Counted from the stretch's first letter, positions 24,104 to 35,316 are shown. The stretch is 64,000 nucleotides of DNA from Cronobacter malonaticus LMG 23826 (GCF_001277215.2 NZ_CP013940.1:2728001-2792000); one strand, 5' to 3'. A program made the numbers and translations. The notes: generated by a model not told the origin, from the sequence alone.

Positions 24104-25012
24104 ATGCGCAATCGCACGTTTGCGGATCTCGACCGGGTAGTGGCGCTCGGCGGCGGTCACGGTTTAGGACGCGTTATGTCCTCGCTCTCTTCTCTGGGCT
24201 CGCGCCTCACAGGCATTGTCACGACGACCGATAACGGCGGCTCGACGGGCCGTATCCGTCGCTCAGAAGGCGGGATCGCCTGGGGCGATATGCGCAACTG
24301 TCTCAATCAGTTAATTACCGAACCGAGCGTCGCGTCGGCGATGTTTGAGTACCGTTTTGGAGGTAATGGGGAACTTTCGGGGCATAACCTCGGAAATCTC
24401 ATGTTAAAGGCGCTGGATCACCTGAGCGTGCGGCCTTTAGAGGCGATAAATCTTATCCGCAACCTGCTTAAAGTGGACGCGTTCCTGATCCCGATGTCTG
24501 AGCAACCAGTCGATCTGATGGCTATCGATCGCGAAGACAACGAAGTATATGGCGAAGTCAATATCGATTTGCTGAGCCATCCGCCGAAAGAGCTGATGCT
24601 CTACCCTGCCGTGCAGGCGACGCGCGAGGCCGTTGAGGCGATTGCCGAAGCGGATTTAATCGTGATTGGCCCCGGCAGTTTTTACACCAGCCTGATGCCG
24701 CTGCTGCTGCTTGACGATCTCGCCAAAGCGCTGCGCCGCACGCCTGCGCCGATGGTTTACATCGGCAATTTAGGCCGCGAGTTAAGCCCGGCCGCCGCCG
24801 CGCTCAGGCTTGAAGAGAAGCTGGCGCTGATGGAAGCGCATATCGGTAAACGCGTGGTGGACGCCGTAGTTGTTGGCCCGAAGGTGGACGTGAGCGGCGC
24901 GCAGGACAGAATTGTGATTCAGGAGCCGCTGGAAGCAAGCGATATTCCTTACCGCCATGACCGCCACCTGCTGCGCGCGGCGCTGGAAAAGGCGATTCAG
25001 GCGCTGGGGTAA
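24104..25012 (+). CDS. yvcK: YvcK-family protein (gluconeogenesis factor-like)
   Basis: 302 residues, known as YbhK in E. coli. It has the CofD-like fold with a nucleotide/phosphosugar-binding glycine stretch ([12 protein letters not shown]), [13 protein letters not shown] and [11 protein letters not shown]. Bacillus YvcK binds UDP-sugars and supports growth on gluconeogenic carbon sources and cell-wall synthesis. Whether the enteric protein does so is not established. It lies divergent from moaA and is followed by repeat cluster C. Confidence 0.93.
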   Translation: MRNRTFADLDRVVALGGGHGLGRVMSSLSSLGSRLTGIVTTTDNGGSTGRIRRSEGGIAWGDMRNCLNQLITEPSVASAMFEYRFGGNGELSGHNLGNLMLKALDHLSVRPLEAINLIRNLLKVDAFLIPMSEQPVDLMAIDREDNEVYGEVNIDLLSHPPKELMLYPAVQATREAVEAIAEADLIVIGPGSFYTSLMPLLLLDDLAKALRRTPAPMVYIGNLGRELSPAAAALRLEEKLALMEAHIGKRVVDAVVVGPKVDVSGAQDRIVIQEPLEASDIPYRHDRHLLRAALEKAIQALG

Positions 25013-25040
25013 GAGCTATGGGTGCAATGGGTTGCGATTA

Positions 25041-25366
25041 CGGCGGGTGCGCTGCGCTTACCCGCCCTACGGCTCCCGGAATGGGCTTTGATGATATGTA
25101 GGGTGGGTAAGCGAAGCGCATCCACCACACGGCTCACAAAGCAGGCGTTGATGCAATGTAGGGTGGGTAAGCGAAGCGCACCCATCACACGGCTCACAAA
25201 GCAGGCGTTGATGCAATGTAGGGTGGGTAAGCGAAGCGCACCCACCACACGGCCCACGGAGCGGGCGTTGATGGAATGTAGGGTGGGTAAGCGAAGCGCA
25301 CCCACCACACGGCCCACAAAGCAGGCGTTAATGAAATGTAGGGTGGGTAAGCGAAGCGCACCCACC
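25041..25366 (+). repeat. Intergenic repeat cluster C: five-copy 60-bp tandem array plus one inverted unit
   Basis: An inverted unit occupies 25041-25070. Five direct units start at 25097, 25157, 25217, 25277 and 25337, exactly 60 bp apart. The linkers are nearly identical too (CACGGCTCACAAAGCAGGC, then GTTGATGCAAT), so the whole 60-bp block is the repeat. It fills the gap between the convergent genes yvcK and uvrB. Open frames on both strands across it arise only because 60 is a multiple of three. Confidence 0.95.
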
Positions 25367-25420
25367 ACATCACAGATAATCACACCTCACCACAACCCCT
25401 CCCGCCGCAACGAGAAGAGC

Positions 25421-27442
<2,022 letters not shown>

Positions 27443-27518
27443 GAAGAAACACCTGATGAAGATTTGCGCGGACAGAGCGTTAATTTTACTCGCCGCAGCG
27501 ATTTTTGCCAACGATAAA

Positions 27519-27538
27519 TACTGGATATAAAATCAGTA
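27519..27538 (-). promoter_or_regulatory. LexA box of uvrB
   Basis: The site is TACTGGATATAAAATCAGTA on the plus strand, with CTG and CAG spaced exactly as in the SOS consensus. It lies 77 bp upstream of the uvrB start codon, and E. coli uvrB is also LexA-controlled. Confidence 0.85.
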
Positions 27539-28331
27539 GCAGGTTAGCGGATTTTGTTCACACCGCATTTTTACCATCTGGTATGAACCAAATTTGGCCG
27601 TGCGCCGGATAAAACACTATACGAGGGCGGTTATCCCCAAAATTTTTTATCCTTTAACATTTGTCAAGCGAGGCCATGATACTTTTGTTGCAGCAGATGA
27701 CACTTTTCCTTCAGCGCTTGCTTTTAAATAACCCGTTAATTTTAAAATGATTTCCTGAAAAGACGGCTTTCGCGCCAGATCGGGTGCAAGCCGCATCGGC
27801 TCTCGCTTACGGCGCGTTTTCTAACTCTAATACACAAGGTTATCCACAGGAATAGTGGATAACTGCGTCCAGCCCTGAAAGCGCGCCGCATCGCCGCTTC
27901 GCATCACTCGCCCGCGTCTGGCTCAGAAAAAAATTTTCCCGGTGGGTTTTGAAGTATTTTCCTTGCTTTCCGCGCGGCGCTTTGCGCGATCCTTTTCACA
28001 TATTTCTGCTTTGCTTTTGCGCAACGCTGCACCAAAACCACGCCCTGACCAGCACTCAAAATGTGCACGCCGCCCGGCTTTTTCCAGGATAACCCACTGC
28101 GCCTGACGCAGGCTTTCAGGTTTAGTCTCAATTTCAGACGCGATCGAAGGGCATTTCACTGGCTGGCAAGAGAATTGCAGTATCCCGTTTACCGGAACTA
28201 CACCCTCTTCCCGTCGTTGGCGGGAAGCGACTGCAGGACGCACGGGCAGGCCGGGGAAGTCATCGCGCACGCGGCATCAGAGCACGTGCGCTAACGCTGT
28301 TTTCCGATACCCTGTCTGAAGGAGAAGCGCC
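27539..28331. other. Long intergenic region upstream of uvrB
   Basis: About 790 bp without a gene I can support. The part near uvrB is AT-rich (27540-27760). DnaA-type boxes lie at 27839-27863. From 27900 to 28270 an open frame on the minus strand (up to 115 codons) and an overlapping one of 75 codons exist, both Lys/Arg-rich. They have no recognisable domain or clear ribosome site, so I treat them as unproven. Confidence 0.5.
27839..27863. promoter_or_regulatory. Inverted pair of DnaA boxes upstream of uvrB
   Basis: GTTATCCAC and GTGGATAAC form a perfect 9-bp inverted repeat with 7 bp between. The left arm reads TTATCCACA, the DnaA consensus; the right arm, read on the other strand, is TTATCCACT (8 of 9). 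TTATCCCCA at about 27632 is a weaker third match. E. coli uvrB has a DnaA-linked upstream promoter. Confidence 0.65.
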
Positions 28332-29039
28332 ATGTTAAGTCTGCACGCAGTTAACCACTTTTACGGCACGCAGCATACGCTGTGGGACGTCAGCCTCGAT
28401 CTTCTGCCCGGCGAGTGCACCTGCGTTATCGGCGCGCCGGGCATGGGAAAAACCACGCTGCTGAACTGCGTGGCAGGCTATCTGCCGGTTAAGAGCGGCA
28501 GCATGCTCTGGCATGAGGCTGGCGCCGCGCCGCAGGAATTAATGCGCGTCGGCCCGGACGCCCGCGCGGCGCTCGGCATCCGCTACGTGCCCCAGGAGCG
28601 GCGCTATTTTTCACAGCTGACGGTGGAAGAGAATCTGCATATCGCGCTGCGGGCACAGCCCGAGACCGCGGCCAGCCCGGAGCCGGTGTTTGAACTGTTG
28701 CCGACGCTCTGGACACATCGCCACACCCAGGCCGCCGGGCTTGCGCCGGAAGTCGCACTCCAGCTGACGCTCGCCCAGGCGCTGGTGACGCGGCCACGGC
28801 TGCTGATTCTGGATGAGCCGACGCGCGGCCTCGGGCAGGCGTTCATTCCGAGGCTTGCGGATCTGCTGACACGGCTTAGCCGCGAATGGGGAATGAGCCT
28901 GTTAGTGGTGGAGCGCCATCTGTCTTTTATCCGCCGGATAGCGGATCGCTTCTGCCTGCTGCACCGCGGGCGCGCCGTGGCCCGCGGTAGCGCGGCGCAG
29001 TTAACCGATGCGCGGCTTATGCACTGGATAACGCCCTAG
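28332..29039 (+). CDS. Orphan ABC transporter ATPase, UrtE/LivF-like, degenerate signature
   Basis: The protein has 235 residues and resembles the UrtE/LivF ATPases of urea and branched-chain amino-acid importers (YVPQERRYFSQLTVEENL; LLILDEPTRGLG; LLVVERHLSFIRRIADR). Walker A GAPGMGKTT and Walker B are intact. The ABC signature, normally LSGGQQQ, is replaced by LAPEVALQ, so normal ATP-sandwich catalysis is doubtful. No permease or binding protein gene is nearby. The start is well supported by GAAGGAG at -13 to -7. The stop overlaps bioD by 4 bp. In K-12 nothing lies between uvrB and bioD. The function is unknown; it may be a relic or a repurposed regulator. Confidence 0.8.
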   Translation: MLSLHAVNHFYGTQHTLWDVSLDLLPGECTCVIGAPGMGKTTLLNCVAGYLPVKSGSMLWHEAGAAPQELMRVGPDARAALGIRYVPQERRYFSQLTVEENLHIALRAQPETAASPEPVFELLPTLWTHRHTQAAGLAPEVALQLTLAQALVTRPRLLILDEPTRGLGQAFIPRLADLLTRLSREWGMSLLVVERHLSFIRRIADRFCLLHRGRAVARGSAAQLTDARLMHWITP

Positions 29040-29725
29040 CGCGTCAGTTTGCTGAGATCAATCCACTGCGCGGCAGGCGTCACGTCAGGCTCGGCCCCCA
29101 GCCACGGAATTTCGCCGAGCATAGGGGCCGGTAACAGACGCTCAAGCGTGGCGAGATACTCCTGATGACGGCGGCCTGGCGGCTGCACATCGTTCGCCAC
29201 CCAGCCCGCGAGACGCAGGCCCGCGGCCTGTACCGCCTGCGCAGTCAGCAGCGCGTGGTTGATGCAGCCAAGCTTAACGCCGACCACTAAAATCACCGGC
29301 AGGCGCTCCTGCTGCACCCAGTCGGCGAACGTCGCGTCGTCAGAGAGCGGCGTAAACCAGCCGCCTGCGCCTTCCACCTGCACCCAGTCGGCGAGCGGCT
29401 CCAGCGCGCGCAGGCCAGCGGACATCACCGTGAAATCAATCGGCAGCCCCTCTTCCTGGCTTACGATATGCGGCGAGGTTGGCTCTTCGAACGTCAGCGG
29501 GTTCACCTGCTCGTAGCGCAGCGCCACGCTGCTGTGGCGCTGCAACGCCAGCGCGTCGCTGTTGCGAAGCCCCTGCGGCGTGATATCGCTGCCGGAGGCG
29601 ACCGGCTTATAGCCTGCGGTGCTAAAGCCTGCGGCTTTCGCGGCCTCCAGCAGCGCGCAGCTCGCGATAGTTTTGCCTACTTCCGTGTCGGTTCCGGTAA
29701 TAAACCAGCGTTCAGTCACGTTCAA
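29036..29725 (-). CDS. bioD: ATP-dependent dethiobiotin synthetase
   Basis: BioD closes the ureido ring of biotin by carboxylating 7,8-diaminopelargonic acid with ATP. 229 residues. The N-terminal P-loop is FITGTDTEVGKTIASC, with the substrate stretch YKPVASGS and VEGAGGWFTPL. It is the last gene of bioBFCD and overlaps bioC by 14 bp. At its 3' end it overlaps the orphan ABC ATPase gene on the other strand. Confidence 0.95.
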   Translation of the reverse strand: MNVTERWFITGTDTEVGKTIASCALLEAAKAAGFSTAGYKPVASGSDITPQGLRNSDALALQRHSSVALRYEQVNPLTFEEPTSPHIVSQEEGLPIDFTVMSAGLRALEPLADWVQVEGAGGWFTPLSDDATFADWVQQERLPVILVVGVKLGCINHALLTAQAVQAAGLRLAGWVANDVQPPGRRHQEYLATLERLLPAPMLGEIPWLGAEPDVTPAAQWIDLSKLTR

Positions 29726-30470
29726 TTACTCCAGAAATCAGTTGGTAAGTCAGCGGAAAACGCCCGTCCTGACGCGGCCAGGCGTCTTCAAGCATACGAA
29801 GCTCGCGGCGCGTGAGCGTGCGGCTGTCACGCCCGGCGTGCAGATGCGTGGCACCGATGCCCTTGAGCGACTGCATGGCGCTGAGCGCATCGCCAAAGAG
29901 CAGCGTCACGGGATGCTGGCGCAGCGTCATGCGTGCATCAGGAGCGGCAGCGTGAACCGCGTCGGCGCTCGCGAAACGGTTAGCGTGCGGACGGTCGTCC
30001 ACCGCCGCCCACGCCTGATGCAGCTCGCCAAGCGAGCCGTGCGCCAGCGTGCTGAACGCCACGCGGCCGCCAGGGCGCGCCACGCGCAGCATCCCGGCGA
30101 GCGCGCCTGACAGGCTCTGGCACCACTGCACCGCCAGATTGCTCCACACCAGGTCAAAACTGCCTTCGGCAAACGGCAGCGCCTCGATATCGCCCTGCAC
30201 GTAGCAGTGCGCCGCGCCGCGTTCGCGGGCGCGCGCCAGCATGGCCGGGCTTAAATCAAACGCCGTGACGTCGCAGCCGCGCGCGCGCCAGTCGAGGCTG
30301 CCTGCGCCGGTGCCGCAGCCGGCATCCAGCACCGTGTTAATGCCCTGCGCGCCACAGTGTTCAGCCAGCAACTGCGCGCTCTGGCGCTGAAGCGCCGCAA
30401 AATCGTCATAGGTTTGCGCCGCGCGGCCAAACGCCGCCGCCACCGCGCGTTTATCAACGGCAACAGTCAT
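29712..30470 (-). CDS. bioC: Malonyl-ACP O-methyltransferase BioC
   Basis: BioC methylates malonyl-ACP so that it can be elongated by fatty acid synthase to pimeloyl-ACP methyl ester, the first dedicated step of biotin synthesis. The 252-residue protein has class I methyltransferase motif [13 protein letters not shown], then [11 protein letters not shown] and [11 protein letters not shown]. The start at 30470 ([18 protein letters not shown]) aligns with E. coli BioC; the longer frame to 30503 lies inside bioF. It overlaps bioF by 17 bp. Confidence 0.95.
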   Translation of the reverse strand: MTVAVDKRAVAAAFGRAAQTYDDFAALQRQSAQLLAEHCGAQGINTVLDAGCGTGAGSLDWRARGCDVTAFDLSPAMLARARERGAAHCYVQGDIEALPFAEGSFDLVWSNLAVQWCQSLSGALAGMLRVARPGGRVAFSTLAHGSLGELHQAWAAVDDRPHANRFASADAVHAAAPDARMTLRQHPVTLLFGDALSAMQSLKGIGATHLHAGRDSRTLTRRELRMLEDAWPRQDGRFPLTYQLISGVIERD

Positions 30471-31605
30471 ATAACGCCTCCAGCAGCGCGTCGATGTCGT
30501 CATCCTGATGCGCGGCGCTGAGCGTCAGGCGCAGGCGCGCCGTACCCGCTGGCACGGTCGGCGGGCGAATGGCTGTGACCCAGCAGCCGCGTTCGCGCAG
30601 CTTTTCCGCAAGCGCCAGCGCGGCACCGTTCTCACCGACAATCAGCGGCTGAATGGCGGTCTGCGAATCGGCAAGCGTCAGCGGTAGCTGCGACGCGCCC
30701 GCGCGAAACCGCGCGATGTTGCGCGCAAGCCGCGCGCGTAAGTCGTCGCCCTCGCGAATAACCGTTAAGGCCGCGTTCAGCGCACAGGCCTGGGCGGCGG
30801 GCATCGCGGTGCTGTAGATGAGATGGCGCGCGGTTTGCAACAGATAGTCCGCCATCGGCGCGCTGCACAAGAGCGCCGCGCCGCTCAGCCCGAAGGCTTT
30901 GCCAAATGTCACCAGCAGCAGATCGGGCCGGATGCCCGCCACATCGCAGCTGCCCCGCCCTTCGCGCCCCAGCACGCCGACGCCGTGGGCGTCATCCACC
31001 ATCATCAGCGTCTGCGCGCCCTGCGAGATGCCTGCGATATCCGCCAGCGGCGCGCTGTCGCCATCCATGCTGAACACCCCTTCGGTAAAGACGAGCGTCA
31101 GTCCGTCGCAGGGTTTGTCCAGCAGGGCTGCGAGCGCGCCCGAATCGTTATGCGCGAAGCGGCGCAGCGTCGCCGGGCTGAGGCTTGCGGCTTCGAGCAG
31201 CGAGGCGTGGCTTAAACGGTCGGCGAGAATGCGGTCAGGCTGCTGCATCAGCGCGGCGACCACCGCCTGATTGGCGGCGAAGCCGGAGATAAACAGCAGC
31301 GCGCGGTCAAAGCCGAGCCACTGCGCCAGCGCGTTTTCCAGCGACTGATGCGCGTCGCTGTAGCCGCTGACGTGGCCGGACGCGCCGCTTCCCACGCCAT
31401 ATGTCTGCGCGCCCTGTTGCCAGGCCGCGATGAGCGCCGGGTGCTGGCTTAAGCCCAGATAGTCGTTGCCGGAAAAGTTACGGTAGCGCACGCCCTGATG
31501 CACCAGCGCGCCGCCGGGCGCGGGTGTGCAGACGACGCGGCGGCGCAGGCTGTGGCTGGCTTCGCGCGCGCTCAGCGTTGCATCGATTCTCGCCTGCCAG
31601 GTCAT
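30454..31605 (-). CDS. bioF: 8-amino-7-oxononanoate synthase
   Basis: BioF is a PLP enzyme condensing pimeloyl-ACP with L-alanine. 383 residues, close to E. coli's 384. The PLP lysine is K236 in [10 protein letters not shown]. Other family features are [19 protein letters not shown] and [15 protein letters not shown]. It overlaps bioB by 4 bp. It is co-transcribed from the bioB promoter and therefore under BirA control. Confidence 0.96.
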   Translation of the reverse strand: MTWQARIDATLSAREASHSLRRRVVCTPAPGGALVHQGVRYRNFSGNDYLGLSQHPALIAAWQQGAQTYGVGSGASGHVSGYSDAHQSLENALAQWLGFDRALLFISGFAANQAVVAALMQQPDRILADRLSHASLLEAASLSPATLRRFAHNDSGALAALLDKPCDGLTLVFTEGVFSMDGDSAPLADIAGISQGAQTLMMVDDAHGVGVLGREGRGSCDVAGIRPDLLLVTFGKAFGLSGAALLCSAPMADYLLQTARHLIYSTAMPAAQACALNAALTVIREGDDLRARLARNIARFRAGASQLPLTLADSQTAIQPLIVGENGAALALAEKLRERGCWVTAIRPPTVPAGTARLRLTLSAAHQDDDIDALLEALYDCCR

Positions 31606-32642
31606 ACCGCCGCCGCGTTGTAGTATTGCTGGTTATCCGCGTCGCGCAGCGCGTGCTCCAGGCGTTCCTGCTGCTCGTTATCGCCCGCCAGCACCGCCGT
31701 CTGCTGCGGGTTGAGGCCCAGCTTGCGGAACAGTTGCAAATCTTTGTCCTCTTCCGGGTTCGGGGTGGTCAGCAGTTTGCAGCCGTAGAAAATCGAGTTG
31801 GCCCCCGCCATAAAGCACATCGCCTGGGTCTGCTCGTTCATCTGCTCGCGACCGGCGGAGAGGCGCACGTAAGACGTCGGCATCATGATGCGCGCCACCG
31901 CGATAGTGCGGATGAAATCAAACGCGTCGACATCCTCGTTATCGGCAAGCGGCGTGCCCTTGACCTTCACCAGCATGTTGATCGGCACGCTTTCCGGCGG
32001 CGTCGGCAGGTTGGCGAGTTGCAGCAGCAGCCCGGCGCGGTCGGTGACGGTTTCGCCAAGCCCCACGATGCCGCCGGAACAGACCTTAATGCCCGCCTCG
32101 CGCACTTTCTCCAGCGTATCGAGACGCTCCTGATAGGTGCGCGTGGTGATGATGTTGCCGTAGAACTCCGGCGAGGTGTCGAGGTTGTGGTTGTAGTAAT
32201 CGAGGCCCGCTTCGCCGAGGCGCTGCGCCTGATCGTCGCTCAGCGTGCCGAGCGTCATGCAGGTTTCCAGGCCCAGCGCTTTAACGCCCTGCACCATCTG
32301 CTCCAGGTACGGCATATCGCGGTCGTTCGGGTTTTTCCAGGCAGCGCCCATGCAGAAGCGCGTCGAACCCGCCGCTTTGGCCTTGCGCGCGGAATCGAGC
32401 ACCTGCTCCACTTCCATCAGGCGCTCGGCCTCAAGGCCGGTTTTGTAACGTGCGCTCTGCGGGCAGTATTTGCAGTCTTCCGGGCAGGCGCCGGTTTTGA
32501 TCGACAGCAGCGTGCTGACCTGCACCTGGCGCGGATCGAAGTGCTGGCGGTGCACCTGTTGCGCTTCAAACAGCAGATCCAGCAGCGGTTTTTCAAATAG
32601 TTCAGTGACTTGCGACAAAGTCCAGCGTGAAAGGTGAGCCAT
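31602..32642 (-). CDS. bioB: Biotin synthase (radical SAM)
   Basis: BioB inserts sulfur into dethiobiotin. 346 residues. The radical SAM cluster cysteines are C53, C57 and C60 ([11 protein letters not shown]); further cysteines for the sacrificial 2Fe-2S cluster are present (MGAAWKN region, MTLG, VCSGG). The first gene of the leftward operon, it faces bioA across the BirA operator. Confidence 0.97.
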   Translation of the reverse strand: MAHLSRWTLSQVTELFEKPLLDLLFEAQQVHRQHFDPRQVQVSTLLSIKTGACPEDCKYCPQSARYKTGLEAERLMEVEQVLDSARKAKAAGSTRFCMGAAWKNPNDRDMPYLEQMVQGVKALGLETCMTLGTLSDDQAQRLGEAGLDYYNHNLDTSPEFYGNIITTRTYQERLDTLEKVREAGIKVCSGGIVGLGETVTDRAGLLLQLANLPTPPESVPINMLVKVKGTPLADNEDVDAFDFIRTIAVARIMMPTSYVRLSAGREQMNEQTQAMCFMAGANSIFYGCKLLTTPNPEEDKDLQLFRKLGLNPQQTAVLAGDNEQQERLEHALRDADNQQYYNAAAV

Positions 32643-32686
32643 CGGGCGTCTCCAAAGGGTTTTATTTATCTGGGTTATGGATATAC

Positions 32687-32720
32687 TCGTAAACCTAAAT
32701 CTTTTTAAAATGGTTTACAA
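32687..32720. promoter_or_regulatory. bioO, BirA operator
   Basis: TCGTAAACC (32687-32695) and GGTTTACAA (32712-32720) are arms separated by 16 bp, matching the E. coli bio operator. It lies between the divergent genes bioB and bioA, and the BirA repressor with biotinyl-AMP would shut both. The bioA ATG is only 3 bp from the right arm, so the bioA mRNA leader must be very short. Confidence 0.9.
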
Positions 32721-32723
32721 GTC

Positions 32724-34016
32724 ATGTTAACACCCGCCGATCTCGCCTTCGATCGTGACCATATCTGGCACCCTTACACCTCCATGAGCGCGCCGCTGCC
32801 GGTCTACCCGGTGACGCACGCCGCCGGCTGCGAACTGCATCTGGCGAGCGGCGAACGGCTGGTGGATGGTATGTCGTCGTGGTGGGCCGCCATTCACGGC
32901 TATAACCATCCGCGCCTCAACGCGGCGATGAAAACCCAGATTGACGCGATGTCGCACGTCATGTTTGGCGGCATTACCCACCCCGCCGCAATAGCCCTGT
33001 GCCGCAAGCTGGTGGCGATGACCCCGGAGGATCTCGAGTGCGTATTTCTTGCCGACTCCGGCTCGGTGGCGGTGGAAGTGGCGATGAAAATGGCGTTGCA
33101 GTACTGGCATGCCCGCGGCGAGCCGCGCCAGCGCTTTCTGACCTTCCGCCACGGCTACCACGGCGACACCTTCGGCGCGATGTCGGTGTGCGATCCGGAT
33201 AACTCGATGCACAGTCTCTGGAAGGGCTACCTGCCGGAAAACCTCTTCGCGCCTGCGCCGCAGAGCCGCTTTGACGGCGAGTGGGATGAGCGAGATCTCG
33301 CGCCATTCGCCCGCCTGCTGGCCGCGCACCGCCATGAGATAGCCGCGGTTATCCTGGAACCGATTGTGCAGGGCGCAGGCGGCATGCGGATGTATCACCC
33401 GGAGTGGCTTAAGCGCATCCGCCGCATGTGCGATCGCGAAGGGATTTTGCTTATCGCCGATGAGATAGCGACCGGCTTTGGCCGCACCGGCAGGCTGTTC
33501 GCCTGCGAGCACGCGGGCGTGACGCCGGATATTCTCTGTCTTGGCAAGGCGCTGACCGGCGGCACGATGACGCTTTCCGCCACCCTCACCACGCGGCATG
33601 TCGCCGAAACTATCAGCAACGGCGAGGCGGGCTGTTTTATGCATGGCCCGACGTTTATGGGCAATCCGCTCGCCTGCGCAGTGGCGGCCGAGAGCCTGGC
33701 GCTGCTGGAAACCGGCGAGTGGCGCGCGCAGGTCGCGGCCATTGAGCAGCAACTGCGCGATGAGCTGACGCCGTGTCGTGAGCTGCCGCAGGTCGCCGAT
33801 GTGCGCGTGCTCGGCGCTATCGGCGTCGTGGAAACCACCGCGCCGGTCGAGATGGCCGCGCTTCAGCGCTTTTTCGTGGAACAGGGCGTCTGGGTGCGCC
33901 CGTTTGGCCGCCTGATTTACCTGATGCCGCCCTATATCATCACGCCTGAACAGCTCACGCAGCTTACCCGCGCGGTGTGCGAGGCCGTGAAAAACCCGCC
34001 GTTTTTCAGACAGTGA
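32724..34016 (+). CDS. bioA: Adenosylmethionine-8-amino-7-oxononanoate aminotransferase
   Basis: BioA is a PLP aminotransferase using S-adenosylmethionine as amino donor to make 7,8-diaminopelargonate. 430 residues. N-terminal HIWHPYTSM and [13 protein letters not shown] are typical. The PLP lysine is K275 in CLGKALTGG, with [15 protein letters not shown] before it. No Shine-Dalgarno precedes the ATG because the operator lies there; the arrangement is like that of E. coli. Confidence 0.96.
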   Translation: MLTPADLAFDRDHIWHPYTSMSAPLPVYPVTHAAGCELHLASGERLVDGMSSWWAAIHGYNHPRLNAAMKTQIDAMSHVMFGGITHPAAIALCRKLVAMTPEDLECVFLADSGSVAVEVAMKMALQYWHARGEPRQRFLTFRHGYHGDTFGAMSVCDPDNSMHSLWKGYLPENLFAPAPQSRFDGEWDERDLAPFARLLAAHRHEIAAVILEPIVQGAGGMRMYHPEWLKRIRRMCDREGILLIADEIATGFGRTGRLFACEHAGVTPDILCLGKALTGGTMTLSATLTTRHVAETISNGEAGCFMHGPTFMGNPLACAVAAESLALLETGEWRAQVAAIEQQLRDELTPCRELPQVADVRVLGAIGVVETTAPVEMAALQRFFVEQGVWVRPFGRLIYLMPPYIITPEQLTQLTRAVCEAVKNPPFFRQ

Positions 34017-34083
34017 GCGCCCGGCAAGCCGTGAGGGATGCACTACACTTTCAGGATTTGCGATAAACAACCAGGAGAGCGCG

Positions 34084-34764
34084 ATGAAGATTCTGATGGT
34101 ACTGACTTCCCACGACAAACTGGGTGATACCGGGAAAAAGACCGGCTTCTGGCTGGAAGAGTTTGCGGCGCCTTACTTTGTGTTTCGCGACGCGGGGATC
34201 GACGTGACGCTCGCCACGCCGCAGGGCGGCCAGCCGCCGCTCGATCCGAAAAGCGACGAGCCGGATGCGCAGACCGCCGACACCCGACGTTTTCGTGAAG
34301 ATCCTGAGGCCCAGGCGGCGCTGGCGAATACCGCGCGGCTTGATGAAATCAACGCCGACGAGTATGACGCGCTGTTTTATCCGGGCGGCCACGGCCCGCT
34401 GTGGGATCTCGCCGATCACCCGATTTCCATCGCGCTTATCGAACACTACTGGGGCAGCGGCAAGCCGGTCGCGACGGTGTGCCACGCGCCGGGCGTGTTG
34501 CGTCATGTGAAAAAGCCCGACGGCAGCCCGTTGGTGGAAGGCAAACGCGTCACCGGCTTTACCAACAGCGAAGAAGAGGCGGTCGGGCTGACAAATGTCG
34601 TGCCGTTCCTCGTGGAAGATGCGCTCAAGGAGGCGGGCGGCCAGTTTGAGCGCACCGATGACTGGGGCGTGCATGTGGTCGTTGACGGGCATCTGGTGAC
34701 CGGCCAGAACCCGGCCTCTTCCGCGGCGACTGCCGAAGCGCTGTTAAAATTGCTTCATCTGTAA
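34084..34764 (+). CDS. DJ-1/PfpI family protein (class I glutamine amidotransferase-like)
   Basis: 226 residues of the DJ-1/ThiJ/PfpI superfamily, nearest to Hsp31-like glyoxalase III or deglycase proteins. The nucleophile elbow contains C133-H134 in ATVCHAPGVL, with YPGGHGPLWDL before it and an N-terminal glutamate in WLEEFAAPY. Such proteins remove methylglyoxal or act as holdases; which applies here cannot be told. The start follows AGGAGAG. It sits between bioA and ybhB, which are adjacent in K-12, so it is an insertion. It starts 13 bp before ybhB and is probably co-transcribed with it. Confidence 0.88.
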   Translation: MKILMVLTSHDKLGDTGKKTGFWLEEFAAPYFVFRDAGIDVTLATPQGGQPPLDPKSDEPDAQTADTRRFREDPEAQAALANTARLDEINADEYDALFYPGGHGPLWDLADHPISIALIEHYWGSGKPVATVCHAPGVLRHVKKPDGSPLVEGKRVTGFTNSEEEAVGLTNVVPFLVEDALKEAGGQFERTDDWGVHVVVDGHLVTGQNPASSAATAEALLKLLHL

Positions 34765-34777
34765 GCGGGGAAACGGC

Positions 34778-35254
34778 ATGAAGTTAATCAGTGTGAATTT
34801 TAACGACGGGGATAAACTCCCCGCCCGCCACGTGTTTAACGGCATGGGCTACGAGGGCGATAATATTTCACCCCATCTCACCTGGGATGAGGTGCCGCCC
34901 GGCACGAAAAGTTTTGTGGTGACCTGTTACGATCCTGACGCGCCTACCGGCTCCGGCTGGTGGCACTGGATCGTTGCGAATCTGCCCGCCGATACCCGTG
35001 TGCTGCCGCAGGGCGCAGGGTCTGGCCAGGCGGAACTGCCGGACGGCGCTATCCAGACGCGCACCGATTTTGGCACCGCTGGCTATGGGGGCGCGGCCCC
35101 GCCAAAAGGGGAAACACACCGCTATATTTTCACGGTGCATGCGCTGGATGTGGAGCGCATCGACGTTGATGAAAACGCCAGCGGCGCGATGGTCGGGTTT
35201 AATGTGCACTTCCACCGGCTCGCCAGCGCCTCGCTGACGGCGCATTACATCTGA
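34778..35254 (+). CDS. ybhB: PEBP-family protein YbhB
   Basis: 158 residues of the phosphatidylethanolamine-binding protein (Raf kinase inhibitor-like) family. The conserved ligand-site blocks are present: CYDPDAPTGSGWWHWI and PPKGETHRYIFTVHAL. The cytoplasmic function in bacteria is unknown. It marks the bio-proximal side of the lambda attachment site. Confidence 0.93.
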   Translation: MKLISVNFNDGDKLPARHVFNGMGYEGDNISPHLTWDEVPPGTKSFVVTCYDPDAPTGSGWWHWIVANLPADTRVLPQGAGSGQAELPDGAIQTRTDFGTAGYGGAAPPKGETHRYIFTVHALDVERIDVDENASGAMVGFNVHFHRLASASLTAHYI

Positions 35255-35262
35255 ATCATTTT

Positions 35263-35287
35263 GAAGCCGGTTATCACAATCGGCTTC
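35263..35287 (+). terminator. Weak terminator after ybhB
   Basis: GAAGCCG and CGGCTTC form a 7-bp stem with an 11-nt loop, followed by CCCGTTT. The T-run is poor, so termination may be partial. Confidence 0.4.
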
Positions 35288-35301
35288 CCGTTTCGCTCAA
35301 C

Positions 35302-35316
35302 TTAGTATAAAAAAGC
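35302..35316 (-). other. Phage lambda attB core, unoccupied
   Basis: TTAGTATAAAAAAGC is the exact reverse complement of the 15-bp lambda att core. Flanking sequence (TTTCGCTCAAC on the left, AGGCT on the right) also follows the E. coli attB region. It lies between ybhB and ybhC, the same place as in K-12, and no prophage is present. The AT-rich core may also supply the -10 region of ybhC. Confidence 0.85.

Noticed and set aside
25041..25366. A CRISPR-like pattern: about 30-bp repeats with about 30-bp spacers at regular period
   Set aside because: The spacers are nearly identical to each other, the repeat units occur elsewhere in both orientations, and there are no cas genes. It is a 60-bp tandem repeat.
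32727..34118. A 463-codon antisense frame over bioA
   Set aside because: BioA has full-length homology and PLP motifs; the antisense frame is His/Arg/Ala-rich with no domain, typical of GC-rich antisense frames.
35302..35316. A lambdoid prophage at attB
   Set aside because: The genes on both sides (ybhB, ybhC) are adjacent and there are no phage genes or second att copy; the site is empty.
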